A DNA stretch of 64,000 nt, taken from assembly GCF_002750975.1 (NCBI RefSeq), contig NZ_PEJS01000001.1, positions 2,976,001 to 3,040,000 of the forward strand, given 5' to 3'. Shown in pieces: positions 30,875 to 39,777 of this stretch (positions within the stretch are counted from its first letter, which is position 1; each line of letters opens with the position of its first letter). The stretch is from Stenotrophomonas indicatrix. Lineage in GTDB: Bacteria; Pseudomonadota; Gammaproteobacteria; Xanthomonadales; Xanthomonadaceae. A model generated the notes under the pieces. That model worked only from the letters and a program-made list of their open reading frames with translations, was not told where the DNA came from and ran no database searches. A program made the translations under genes and the position numbers.

Positions 30875-32106
30875 GCGTCTGCCACCTGTTTGCCGCGCGC
30901 CACCGCATCGATCACCGCCTCGGCGCGCGCCAGAGCGCTGCCCAGATCGGCCAGCAGGTCGCGCTCGCCCTCGATACCGACCGACAGACGCAGCAGACCT
31001 TCACTGATGCCCGCAGCCGCGCGTGCTTCGGCAGTCATTGCCGCGTGGGTCATGGTCGCCGGGTGTGCGATCAGACTTTCCACGCCTCCCAGCGACTCGG
31101 CCAGCGTGAAGTAACGCAGACCATCGACAAACGCACGTACAGCAGCATGCGGATCATCGCCGGCACAGCTGGCCAGTTCGAAGGACAGCATCGCGCCGAA
31201 ACCACTCTGCTGACGCGCGGCAACGGCGTGGCCCGGATGATCGGCCAGGCCCGGGTAGTAGACCTTGGCCACCACAGGATGCGCATCAAGCAGCGCCACG
31301 ATCGCGGCGGTGTTTTCCTGGTGCGCGCGCAGGCGTGCATCCAGCGTACGCAGGCCACGCAGGGTCAGGAACGCATCGAACGGCGAGCCGGTAAGGCCCA
31401 GGGCATTGCCCCACCACACCAGCTGTTCATGCACGGCGGGATCGCGGGCAATCACCGCACCACCGACCACGTCGCTGTGGCCGTTGATGTACTTGGTGGT
31501 GGAGTGCAGCACCAGGTCCGCGCCGAACGACAGCGGTTGCTGCAATGCCGGCGACAGGAACGTGTTGTCGACCACCACCAGCGCACCGGCTTTGTGCGCC
31601 GCGTCGATCACGAAGCGCAGGTCAGTGATGCGCAGCAGTGGGTTGGACGGGGTTTCCACCAGCACCAGCTTCGGCTGCGTGGCCAGGGCCTGGGCCAGCG
31701 CGCGCGGGTCGGTCAGGTCGGCAGTGACCAGTTCGAAATGGCCCTTCTTCGCCAGCGCATTGAACAGGCGCCAGCTGCCACCGTACGCATCGTGTGGCAC
31801 CACCAGGGTGTCGCCGGGCTGCAGCAGCGCGTTCAGCACCAGGTTGATCGCGCCCATGCCGGTGGCGGTCACCACACCGCCGGCGCCGCCTTCCAGTTCG
31901 GCCAGCGCCTCACCCAGCAGGTCGCGCGTGGGATTGCCACTGCGGGTGTAGTCGTACTGGCGCTTGTTGCCGAAGCCTTCAAAGCTGAAGTTCGACGACA
32001 GCACGATCGGCGGCGTGACCGCGCCATGGGCGGTGTCGCGATCGATGCCGGCGCGGACGGCGGCGGTGGTGCGACAACAGGACGGTTCAGCGGCGTGCAG
32101 GCTCAT
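30871..32106 (-). CDS. metB: Cystathionine gamma-synthase or O-succinylhomoserine sulfhydrylase
   Basis: A 411-residue PLP enzyme of the Cys/Met metabolism family. The PLP-lysine motif LHSTTKYINGHSDVVGG is seen, as are the YTRSGNPTR and VVDNTFLSP segments. It uses the activated homoserine from MetX to make cystathionine (or homocysteine directly), and sequence alone does not separate these. It overlaps metX and hom by 4 bp each, so the three genes form a tight operon. Confidence 0.93.
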   Translation of the reverse strand: MSLHAAEPSCCRTTAAVRAGIDRDTAHGAVTPPIVLSSNFSFEGFGNKRQYDYTRSGNPTRDLLGEALAELEGGAGGVVTATGMGAINLVLNALLQPGDTLVVPHDAYGGSWRLFNALAKKGHFELVTADLTDPRALAQALATQPKLVLVETPSNPLLRITDLRFVIDAAHKAGALVVVDNTFLSPALQQPLSFGADLVLHSTTKYINGHSDVVGGAVIARDPAVHEQLVWWGNALGLTGSPFDAFLTLRGLRTLDARLRAHQENTAAIVALLDAHPVVAKVYYPGLADHPGHAVAARQQSGFGAMLSFELASCAGDDPHAAVRAFVDGLRYFTLAESLGGVESLIAHPATMTHAAMTAEARAAAGISEGLLRLSVGIEGERDLLADLGSALARAEAVIDAVARGKQVADA

Positions 32107-33134
32107 GCGGACTCTCCAGAAGTGCGGAAGGCGGTGGCGAGGATCGCGTCGATGCGATCGGTTTCTTTCAGGAAGGCGTCGTGACCGTAGGGCGAGCGCA
32201 GCACGCGCAGGCTGCCGCGTGGGCCCAGTCCCTCGACCAGGCCGACCAGGTCGGCAAGCGGAACCAGGCGGTCGCCTTCAACGGCAACCACCACGGTCGG
32301 CGGCAGGATCGCGCTCGGGTCCACGCGATGCAGGTCGATCGACTCGGACAGGCGCAGGTAGGCATTGACCGGCGTGCGCGCGACGTACTGCGCACCAGCC
32401 GCGTCGAGATAGTCTTCGGCCGCGACACGGACGCGGCCATTGACCACCTCCGGTGCTGCATCGAAGCGTTCGCCGAATTCTTCCGGTGTGCGGTAGCTGA
32501 GCATGGCGAACTGGCGGGCCAGCGCCAGGCCGTGGTCTTCGCCACACTGCAGCTGGCCCAGCGCCACGGCACGGCGCTGCAGCGCACGCCAGGCGGCGGC
32601 ATACGGATGCGGGCGGTGCGCACCGCTGGCCAGCACCAGCTGGCGTACCCGGGCACGGTGGCGGATCGCGAACTGCTGGCCGACCAGCGCGCCGTAGGAA
32701 TAGCCGACGAATGCCTTCAATGCGCGGATGCCGAGGTGATCCAGCAGCAGCGCCAACGCATCGGCCTGGTCGGCGGTATCGATCGGCACATCCAACGCAC
32801 CGTCGGCGCCGATGAAATCGAACGCGAGCACACGCAGCTGCTGCGGATCCAGCGCGCGGCCACTGCCGACCAAGCCTTCGGCCCAGCCCTTCTCGCTGAA
32901 CTGCGCATTGGAGGCCACATGGCGGTGCGCGGAAATGCCGCCGGCCAGCACCACCACCGGTGCGTTGACCGGACCGACCCACTCATAGCGCAGGCGCACC
33001 GGGCAGGGGCCGGCATGACGCATCGACAGCACGGCGGCGAACTCGCCGCGCTCGGCGTGCACGCGGTCATCGACCGGCACGCTGACGGGGACAAAGGGTT
33101 CGGGGCGAAGCACGGTGCTGGTGGCGAAGCTCAT
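32103..33134 (-). CDS. metX: Homoserine O-acyltransferase, MetX family
   Basis: A 343-residue alpha/beta-hydrolase-fold acyltransferase. The nucleophile is in GYSYGALVGQQ, the aspartate in VVAVEGDRLVPL and the histidine in YGHDAFLKE. In Xanthomonadales this type is assigned as homoserine O-succinyltransferase; acetyl versus succinyl preference cannot be read directly. It commits homoserine to methionine synthesis. It is the first gene of the operon, with a SAM-I type riboswitch in its leader. Confidence 0.92.
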   Translation of the reverse strand: MSFATSTVLRPEPFVPVSVPVDDRVHAERGEFAAVLSMRHAGPCPVRLRYEWVGPVNAPVVVLAGGISAHRHVASNAQFSEKGWAEGLVGSGRALDPQQLRVLAFDFIGADGALDVPIDTADQADALALLLDHLGIRALKAFVGYSYGALVGQQFAIRHRARVRQLVLASGAHRPHPYAAAWRALQRRAVALGQLQCGEDHGLALARQFAMLSYRTPEEFGERFDAAPEVVNGRVRVAAEDYLDAAGAQYVARTPVNAYLRLSESIDLHRVDPSAILPPTVVVAVEGDRLVPLADLVGLVEGLGPRGSLRVLRSPYGHDAFLKETDRIDAILATAFRTSGESA

Positions 33135-33212
33135 GGCGGGTTCCGGTAGGGAAATCGGCCATCGAGCCTTCGCGGGGCTCGCGTTCGAAGTGCACGTTGG
33201 GTGCAGGTTCGA

Positions 33213-33327
33213 ACCATCTTTCGGTGGACGCCACGGTCCCCGCAGGATTTGGCACCTACGCAGGCGCTTTCGCGTCTGCGGGCTGCCCCGGCTTCAAAGG
33301 GCCTGTCCCTCTGCCGGTCTCGATGGT
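33213..33327 (-). ncRNA. SAM-I (S-box) riboswitch upstream of metX
   Basis: The minus-strand leader reads CAGAGGGACAGGCCC, then TTTGAAGCCGGGGCAGCC and GGTGCCAAATCC, the conserved S-box core in the right order. Stem P1 closes as ACCATC (33322-33327) with GATGGT (33213-33218). A further GC stem (CGAGCC/GGCTCG, about 33164-33182) lies between it and the metX start. It has no U tract, so control may be translational or by an uncertain terminator. It should switch off metX-metB-hom when S-adenosylmethionine is plentiful. Confidence 0.88.
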
Positions 33328-33466
33328 GGAGCCACGATGCCAGTCCTTTCCGGACATGTCAATCCCTTCATGCGGATAAAGAGATGGATGAATGCGAAGC
33401 CCCCACCCTTCCCCCGTCCCGACAGCTTGCGTAGAGTCCCGGCGGTCCATGTCGCTGGAGCCTTCG

Positions 33467-34351
33467 ATGCGCCGCCTGCCCCTGCCCTGCCTCCTGCTGC
33501 CCCTGTTGGCGAGCGCCCCCGCGAACGCTGCCGACTGGCGCCAGGGCTGGGGACTGGTGCCACAGACGCCGGCCGCGCGCACGGCCGACGCCACGCCGCA
33601 CGCGGCGCCGATGGCCCGCCTGCGCCTGCAGTCGCTGGGCGACCAGTGGCAGGCGCGGATCGACAATCCACTGTCCGGCCCGGTGCAGATCGAGCTGCGC
33701 GCGGCCCCCGGCACACAGGTGGAGGGCCTGCCGCTGCAGTCACTGGTGCAGGCCACCGGCAGCCTGGTGGTGGGCCATCTTCCCTCTCCTGCCAACGGCA
33801 AGGCACTGGATCTTCGTCTGCAGTCGGTGCCGGGCAATCCGGCCGCGCGCGCCGAAGACGTCGCCTATCGCCTGCCGTTCCAGGCTGCCCAGCTGCGCGT
33901 GGATCAGGCCCCGCAGGGCCGGTTCAGCCACGATGACGAGGAGAACCGCGACGCCATCGACTTTGCCCTGCCCGAAGCAACGCAGGTCCTGGCCGCCCGC
34001 GAGGGTACGGTGATGCAGGTACAGGACGGTTTCCGCGGCAATGGCCTGGACCGTGAACGCGATGCCGGACGCGCCAACTTCGTTCGTATCCTGCACAGCG
34101 ACGGCAGCATGGCGATGTACGCCCACCTGCAGACCGGCGGCATGCGCGTGCGTCCCGGCCAGGCCGTGCAGGCCGGGCAGCCGATCGGCCTGTCCGGCAA
34201 CAGTGGCTACAGCACCGCACCGCACCTGCACTTCGTGGTGCAGCTCAACCGGGGCATGGGGCTGCGTTCGGTGCCGGTGCGCATCCTCGCCCCGCAGGGC
34301 GAATTGCACTTCGCCCGTGAGGGCAGCGGGGACGCCAGCGCCGGGCGCTGA
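33467..34351 (+). CDS. M23 family peptidase (LytM domain)
   Basis: A 294-residue exported protein with a signal peptide (LPLPCLLLPLLASAPANA). A beta-rich N-terminal half (SLGDQWQARIDNPLSGPVQI) precedes a C-terminal LytM/M23 domain. In that domain, YAHLQTGGMRVRPGQ and STAPHLHFVVQ carry typical zinc-site histidines. However, the usual H-x(n)-D start of the site appears as NRDAIDF, so activity should be checked. Likely peptidoglycan-related in the periplasm. The ATG at 33467 has GGAG 9 nt upstream; 33449 is an alternative. Divergent from metX. Confidence 0.85.
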   Translation: MRRLPLPCLLLPLLASAPANAADWRQGWGLVPQTPAARTADATPHAAPMARLRLQSLGDQWQARIDNPLSGPVQIELRAAPGTQVEGLPLQSLVQATGSLVVGHLPSPANGKALDLRLQSVPGNPAARAEDVAYRLPFQAAQLRVDQAPQGRFSHDDEENRDAIDFALPEATQVLAAREGTVMQVQDGFRGNGLDRERDAGRANFVRILHSDGSMAMYAHLQTGGMRVRPGQAVQAGQPIGLSGNSGYSTAPHLHFVVQLNRGMGLRSVPVRILAPQGELHFAREGSGDASAGR

Positions 34352-34373
34352 CCCGCCGACGCCGGCAGGCCGG

Positions 34374-34410
34374 TATAATCGGGCGCTTATCTCTTTGAAA
34401 AGCGCCCCGT
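34374..34410 (+). promoter_or_regulatory. prfC -10 box and leader hairpin
   Basis: A consensus TATAAT at 34374-34379 is followed by GGGCGCTT/AAGCGCCC, which can form a hairpin in the leader just upstream of prfC. The -35 is weak. Confidence 0.5.
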
Positions 34411-34425
34411 GCGGGCGCCACTGCC

Positions 34426-36030
34426 ATGTCCGAAGTCGCCACCGAAGCGTCGCGTCGCCGCACGTTCGCCATCATTTCCCACCCTGACGCCGGCAAGACC
34501 ACGCTGACCGAAAAGCTGCTGCTGTTCGGAGGCGCGATCCAGATGGCCGGCTCGGTGAAGGGCCGCAAGGCTGCCCGCCACGCCACCTCGGACTGGATGG
34601 CGCTGGAAAAGGAGCGCGGCATCTCCGTCACCTCCTCGGTGATGCAGTTCCCGTACGAAGGCAAGATCATCAACCTGCTCGACACCCCGGGCCACGCCGA
34701 CTTCGGCGAGGACACCTACCGCGTGCTGACCGCGGTGGACTCGGCGCTGATGGTGATCGACGTGGCCAAGGGCGTGGAAGAGCGCACCATCAAGCTGATG
34801 GAAGTGTGCCGCCTGCGCGACACGCCGATCATGACCTTCATCAACAAGCTCGATCGCGAGGGCAAGGAGCCGATCGACCTGCTGGACGAGGTTGAAAGCG
34901 TGCTCGGCATCCAGTGCGCACCGGTCACCTGGCCGATCGGCATGGGCCAGCGCCTGAAGGGCGTGGTCCACCTGATCACCGGCGAAGTGCATCTGTACGA
35001 GCAGGGCCGCAACTTCACCCGTCAGGATTCGACCATCTTCCCGTCGATCGATTCGCCCGGGCTGGCCGAGAAGATCGGCGAGCGGATGCTGGCCGACCTG
35101 CGCGACGAACTGGAACTGGTGCAGGGTGCCAGCCACCCGTTCGACCTGCAGGCCTACCGGGCCGGCAAGCAGACCCCGGTATTCTTCGGTTCGGGCGTGA
35201 ACAACTTCGGCGTGCAGCCGCTGCTGGACTTCTTCGTCGAACACGCACCGTCGCCGCAGGCGCGCTCCACCACCGGCCGCGACGTCGCCCCGCAGGAGCC
35301 GAAGCTGACCGGCTTCGTGTTCAAGATCCAGGCCAACATGGATCCGCAGCACCGTGACCGCGTGGCGTTCATGCGCGTCTGCTCGGGCCGGTTCACTGCC
35401 GGCATGAAGACCCTGCACGTGCGCACCGGCAAGGACATGAAGCTGGCCAATGCGCTGACCTTCATGGCCAGCGACCGTGAAATCGCCGCCGAGGCGTGGC
35501 CGGGCGATGTCATCGGCATCCACAACCACGGCACGATTTCCATCGGCGACACCTTCACCGAAGGCGAGGCGATCACCTTCACCGGCATCCCCAACTTCGC
35601 CCCGGAACTGTTCCGTCGCGCCCGCCTGCGCGATCCGCTCAAGCTCAAGCAGCTGCAGAAGGGCCTGGCACAGCTGTCCGAGGAAGGCGCGACCCAGTTC
35701 TTCCGTCCGCTGACCAGCAACGACCTGATCCTGGGTGCGGTGGGCGTGCTGCAGTTCGATGTGGCTGCCTACCGGCTGAAGGACGAATACGGCGTGGAAG
35801 CCACCTTCGAGCAGGTCAGCGTGACCACGGCGCGCTGGGTCCACTGCAGCAACGAGAAGAAGCTGGAGGAGTTCCGCGAGAAGAACGCGCTGAACCTGGC
35901 CCTCGACGCCGCCGGCCACCTGGTCTACCTGGCGCCGACCCGGGTCAACCTCCAGCTGGCGCAGGAACGTGCGCCGGACGTGCGTTTCTCGGCAACCCGT
36001 GAAGCCGCGCATACGGTCACCGGCAACTGA
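34426..36030 (+). CDS. prfC: Peptide chain release factor 3
   Basis: A 534-residue translational GTPase that recycles RF1/RF2 from the ribosome. G1 is [15 protein letters not shown]. The switch II region is [14 protein letters not shown], and G4 is INKLDREG. The length is normal (about 530). It is cytosolic and appears monocistronic, with its own TATAAT box. Confidence 0.97.
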   Translation: MSEVATEASRRRTFAIISHPDAGKTTLTEKLLLFGGAIQMAGSVKGRKAARHATSDWMALEKERGISVTSSVMQFPYEGKIINLLDTPGHADFGEDTYRVLTAVDSALMVIDVAKGVEERTIKLMEVCRLRDTPIMTFINKLDREGKEPIDLLDEVESVLGIQCAPVTWPIGMGQRLKGVVHLITGEVHLYEQGRNFTRQDSTIFPSIDSPGLAEKIGERMLADLRDELELVQGASHPFDLQAYRAGKQTPVFFGSGVNNFGVQPLLDFFVEHAPSPQARSTTGRDVAPQEPKLTGFVFKIQANMDPQHRDRVAFMRVCSGRFTAGMKTLHVRTGKDMKLANALTFMASDREIAAEAWPGDVIGIHNHGTISIGDTFTEGEAITFTGIPNFAPELFRRARLRDPLKLKQLQKGLAQLSEEGATQFFRPLTSNDLILGAVGVLQFDVAAYRLKDEYGVEATFEQVSVTTARWVHCSNEKKLEEFREKNALNLALDAAGHLVYLAPTRVNLQLAQERAPDVRFSATREAAHTVTGN

Positions 36031-36126
36031 TTCCAGCGACCATACGGTGGCGGGGGTGCACGCGCCCGCCATCGCGGCGATGATAGGGGGGTGCAGGTCC
36101 CCCTCCCTGCAGACGATGCCCATGCC

Positions 36127-36765
36127 ATGTCCACGACTTCCGTTGATTCGATCCGCGAAGAAATTGCCAGCGCCCTGACCCACGGGCTGGGTGCGGTGCT
36201 TGCCCTGGCCGCCAGCGCGGTGTTGATCACCCTGGCCGCGATCTACGGCGATGGCTGGCAGCTGGCCAGTGCGATCGTGTTCGGCATCGCCCTGCTGCTG
36301 CTGTACACCGCCTCCACGCTGTACCACGCCATCCAGCACCCGCAGGCCAAGGGCCGCCTGAAGGTGTTCGACCATTGCGCGATCTATGTGCTGATCGCCG
36401 GTACCTATACCCCGTTCACCCTGATCGGCCTGCGCGGCCCCTGGGGCTGGGGCATGTTCACCGCGATCTGGGCGCTGGCGCTCGGCGGCGTGGTGTTCAA
36501 GCTGTTCTACACCGGCCGCTTCAAGCTGCTGTCCACGGTGATCTACATCGCCATGGGCTGGCTGGTGGTGGTGGCGATCAAGCCGATGTGGGCCTCGATC
36601 GATGGTGGGACGCTTGCCTGGCTGTTCGGCGGTGGCCTGTCCTATACGCTGGGCACGTACTTCTACCACCGCGAATCCATCCCCTATTCGCATGCGATCT
36701 GGCATCTGTTCGTGATCGGTGGCAGCGTCTGCCACTTCGTCGCCGTGACTCGACAGGTGCTGTGA
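36127..36765 (+). CDS. Hemolysin III family (PAQR-like) membrane protein
   Basis: A 212-residue seven-helix inner membrane protein of the YqfA/hemolysin III group. Signatures are IASALTHGLGAVLA, TASTLYHAIQHP, LKVFDHCAIYVLIAGTYTPF and HAIWHLFVIGGSVCHFVA, with conserved histidines and aspartate that may bind zinc. The function in Gram-negatives is unclear; despite the name it need not be haemolytic. Start at 36127. Confidence 0.9.
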   Translation: MSTTSVDSIREEIASALTHGLGAVLALAASAVLITLAAIYGDGWQLASAIVFGIALLLLYTASTLYHAIQHPQAKGRLKVFDHCAIYVLIAGTYTPFTLIGLRGPWGWGMFTAIWALALGGVVFKLFYTGRFKLLSTVIYIAMGWLVVVAIKPMWASIDGGTLAWLFGGGLSYTLGTYFYHRESIPYSHAIWHLFVIGGSVCHFVAVTRQVL

Positions 36766-36878
36766 CCCCGTATTGAGGGTAACGCCAGGCCCCTGGCCGG
36801 CGAGCAGGCACCGGCTCTGCACACGATGCACATGATCGCTTCGCGCCCCGTCCACCCCGACGGGGCAACCATGGCGGT

Positions 36879-38852
36879 GTGAATGCTGCCTCTGCTCCTG
36901 CTGCTCCCAAGGCGTCGCGCTGGCGCCTGCGTCGCCCCGGTCGCCGCGGGCAGCGCTGGCTCGCCGTGCTGGTGTTCCTGTTCGCGGCACTGCTGGTCCT
37001 CATCGCCCTGTGGGACTGGAACTGGTTCAAGGGCCCGGTCGAACGTTCGGTACAGGCGCGCACCGGCCGCGCCCTGCACATCGGCAACCTGGATGTCGAC
37101 CTCGGCCGCACCAGCACCGTGCGCGCCGATACCCTCACCTTTGCCAATGCGCCCTGGGCGAAGCAGCCCACCATGGTCAGCGCCGACCGGGTCGAGATCG
37201 ACGTACGGGTGTGGCCGCTGCTGCGTGGCAGCGTGCAATTGCCCGAAGTGCGCCTGACCCGTCCGGACGTACTGCTGGAAACCGCCCCGCGCAAAGGTGA
37301 CCCCGGCAATTGGGACTTTCTCGGCGACAGCAAGGGGGGCGCCACGCCGCAGCTCAAGCGCCTGCTCATCGACGACGGTCGCCTGCAGTTCCTCGACGCA
37401 CTCGGCCGCACCGACATCCTGGTGAACGTGCGCAGCGGGCAACCGAAACAGGCCGACGCCGCACCACCGTTGCTGGTGGCCGGCAAGGGCCGCTGGCAGG
37501 GCAATCCCTTTACCCTGAGCGGCGGCACCGAATCGCCGCTGGAACTGACCGACAGCGCACACCCCTTCCGCATCCATCTGGATGGCCGCGCCGGGGCCAC
37601 CCATGCCGTTGCCAGCGGCACCTTGACCAACCCGTTCCAGCTGCAGGTATTCGATCTGCAGTTCGCGCTGAGCGGTCAAGACCTGGCCGACCTGTATCCA
37701 TTGCTGGGCATCGCCATTCCGCCTTCCCCGCCCTACGCACTGGATGGCCGCCTGAAGCGCGATCACCAGGTGTGGCGTTACGAGCGCTTCACCGGCAAAG
37801 TCGGCGACAGCGACCTGGGCGGTGATGTGCAGTTCGATGTCTCCAGGGAACGCCCTCGGATGACCGCGAACCTGGTGTCGCGCCGCCTCGATTTCGATGA
37901 CCTTGCCGGCTTCGTCGGTGCCCCCCCGAAGACCGGTGGCGGCGAGACCGCCAATGCAGAACAGCGGGCCGAGGCTGCGCGCGTAGCCGCCAGCGCCAAA
38001 GTGCTGCCGGCCACGCCGTACAACCTGGGCAAGCTGCGCGCGATGGATGCCGACGTGCGCTGGAAGGCCCAGCGCATCAATGCACCCAAGCTGCCGCTGG
38101 ACGACATGGATGCACACCTGCTGCTGGACGATGGTGTACTGCGGTTGGACCCGCTGAACTTCGGCGTTGCCGGCGGCGACATCCGCAGCACGATCCGCAT
38201 GGACGCACGTCGCCCGCAGATTGCAACCTCGTTGAAGGCCAGCGTGCGCGGTGTGCAGCTGGGCCAGTTGTTCCCCGACGCCAAGCTGGCCGAACAGGCC
38301 AAGGGGGGTATCAGCGGCGCCATTGACCTGACCGGCAACGGCAACTCGATCGCAGCGATGCTCGGCAGCAGCAGCGGCAACGTGGCGCTGGGCATGGGCC
38401 GCGGCCACGTCGGCAACCTGCTGATGGAAGTAGCGGGACTGGACATCACCGAATCGTTGAAATTCCTGTTCACCGGCGACAAACAGATTCCGCTGCGCTG
38501 CGCCTTCGCCGACTTCGGCGTGCGCGAGGGCCTGATGCATACCCGGTCGATGGCAGTGGACACCACCGATACGATCATCCTCGGCGAGGGAGATGTCAGC
38601 CTGCGCGATGAAACGCTGGACCTGCTGCTGAAGCCACGACCGAAGGACAGGAGCATCCTGGTGCTGCGCTCGCCGCTGCGCATCGGCGGCACCTTCAAGG
38701 ACCCGTCGTTCCGCCCGGACTTCAAGGCGCTGGGTATCCGGGGTGCGGTGGCGTTGACGCTGGGCAGCATCGCGCCGCCGGCGGCACTGCTGGCCACCAT
38801 CGAACTGGGTCCGGGCAAGGATGCCGACTGCGGTGGGCAGTATGCGAAGTAG
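36879..38852 (+). CDS. AsmA family protein
   Basis: A 657-residue AsmA-like protein. A basic N terminus is followed by one membrane helix (WLAVLVFLFAALLVLIALW), then a long periplasmic beta-rich region opening with a chorein-like segment (VERSVQARTGRALHIGNLDV). The typical AsmA C-terminal pieces NLLMEVAGLDITESLKF and RSILVLRSPLRIGGTFKDP are present. The family is thought to help move phospholipids to the outer membrane. The only suitable start is GTG at 36879, since the nearby ATG at 36871 hits a stop after three codons. Confidence 0.88.
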   Translation: MNAASAPAAPKASRWRLRRPGRRGQRWLAVLVFLFAALLVLIALWDWNWFKGPVERSVQARTGRALHIGNLDVDLGRTSTVRADTLTFANAPWAKQPTMVSADRVEIDVRVWPLLRGSVQLPEVRLTRPDVLLETAPRKGDPGNWDFLGDSKGGATPQLKRLLIDDGRLQFLDALGRTDILVNVRSGQPKQADAAPPLLVAGKGRWQGNPFTLSGGTESPLELTDSAHPFRIHLDGRAGATHAVASGTLTNPFQLQVFDLQFALSGQDLADLYPLLGIAIPPSPPYALDGRLKRDHQVWRYERFTGKVGDSDLGGDVQFDVSRERPRMTANLVSRRLDFDDLAGFVGAPPKTGGGETANAEQRAEAARVAASAKVLPATPYNLGKLRAMDADVRWKAQRINAPKLPLDDMDAHLLLDDGVLRLDPLNFGVAGGDIRSTIRMDARRPQIATSLKASVRGVQLGQLFPDAKLAEQAKGGISGAIDLTGNGNSIAAMLGSSSGNVALGMGRGHVGNLLMEVAGLDITESLKFLFTGDKQIPLRCAFADFGVREGLMHTRSMAVDTTDTIILGEGDVSLRDETLDLLLKPRPKDRSILVLRSPLRIGGTFKDPSFRPDFKALGIRGAVALTLGSIAPPAALLATIELGPGKDADCGGQYAK

Positions 38853-38895
38853 GTTTACAGCGTTGTTCGCAGCGCCTCGTTCTCCCGCGCGTAGA

Positions 38896-38997
38896 GCCGG
38901 AGCAAGGCGACAGGCAGGACACGCCGTAAATACGTCCCTGTAGGCTCGGTCGGCGCATCCATGCGCCTCACGGTCCTGCCTGCCGCCTTGCTCCGGC
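38896..38997 (+). repeat. Variable-stem hairpin element, copy 3
   Basis: Arms at 38896-38920 and 38973-38997: GCCGGAGCAAGGCG-A-CAGGCAGGAC pairs with its complement with one mismatch. The core has ACGCCGTAAATACGTCCCTG, TAGGCTCGG and GCGCATCCATGCGC. GGACAG follows on the inner side. It lies in the convergent gap asmA/CBS. Confidence 0.82.
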
Positions 38998-39073
38998 TTC
39001 GGACAGTTCCCTGCGCGCGCGGAACAGGAGCAGGAATTCAAAATCAAAAGAAGAAAGCAGAATCAAAAGCAGT

Positions 39074-39095
39074 GCCAACCAAGGTTGGCATCTAC
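39074..39095 (-). repeat. SMAG/REP palindrome, GCCAACC class
   Basis: GCCAACCAAGGTTGGC followed by ATCTAC, between hairpin copies 3 and 4. Confidence 0.75.
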
Positions 39096-39148
39096 CAACG
39101 GCAGATAGTCAGGGTGAAGGCCGCCGCGCTCGCAGGAACGTGTCCTGA

Positions 39149-39250
39149 GGCGGAGGGCATGGCCGTGCAGGACCGTTGGCGCCATGGATGGCGCCATCGA
39201 GCCCCCATGGACGGGTTTACGGCGTGTCCTGCACGGCCATGCCCTCCGCC
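39149..39250 (-). repeat. Variable-stem hairpin element, copy 4
   Basis: Perfect 25-bp inverted repeat, 39149-39173 with 39226-39250 (GGCGGAGGGCATGGCCGTG and onward). The core, inverted relative to copy 3, contains GGCGCCATGGATGGCGCC and, on the minus strand, ACGCCGTAAACCCGTCCATG. The stem sequence is unrelated to copy 3. Confidence 0.85.
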
Positions 39251-39345
39251 TCCCCGGCATGCCAGGCAGGCGCTGCCCTGGCTTTGGCTTTGGCAGCTGC
39301 TTGAAAAAGCGGGCCGGCGGGCCGCAGGCCCGCCAGCGACAGAAC

Positions 39346-39777
39346 TCACCCCGCCACGATGTACTGCTGCAGCTGATCCAGCTCGCGCCGCTGCGCATCG
39401 ATCACCGACTTCACCAGGTCACCGATGGAAATCACCCCCAGTACCTGCCCGCCCTCGACCACCGGCAGATGGCGGATGCGGTAATCGGTCACCAGCTGCA
39501 GGCAGTGTTCCACCTGCTCACCGGGACTCACCGTCACTACTTTCGCGGTCATGATTTCCGACACTGCGGTGTCACGCGACGAACGATCGTGGAGCACGAT
39601 CTTGCGTGCGTAATCACGCTCGGAGAGGATCCCGACCAGTCGCGGGCCATCCATCACCAGCACCGCGCCGATGCCCTTCTGCGCCATCAACCGGATCGCA
39701 TCGATCACCGCCGCGCCTGGCGCGACCGCATGCACTTCAGGGGACTTGCCGTCCAACAGTTGCCGTACCGACGTCAT
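39346..39777 (-). CDS. CBS domain pair protein
   Basis: A 143-residue protein made of two CBS motifs (about 10-65 and 75-130). IGAVLVMDGPRLVGILSERDYARK and YRIRHLPVVEGGQVLGVISIGDL are typical CBS halves that bind adenosyl nucleotides. Such stand-alone proteins sense energy state, but the partner is unknown. The ATG at 39777 has a strong GGAGGGC upstream. The start lies 41 bp inside the end of the glycosyltransferase gene, so the two are overlapping and probably cotranscribed. Confidence 0.9.
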   Translation of the reverse strand: MTSVRQLLDGKSPEVHAVAPGAAVIDAIRLMAQKGIGAVLVMDGPRLVGILSERDYARKIVLHDRSSRDTAVSEIMTAKVVTVSPGEQVEHCLQLVTDYRIRHLPVVEGGQVLGVISIGDLVKSVIDAQRRELDQLQQYIVAG

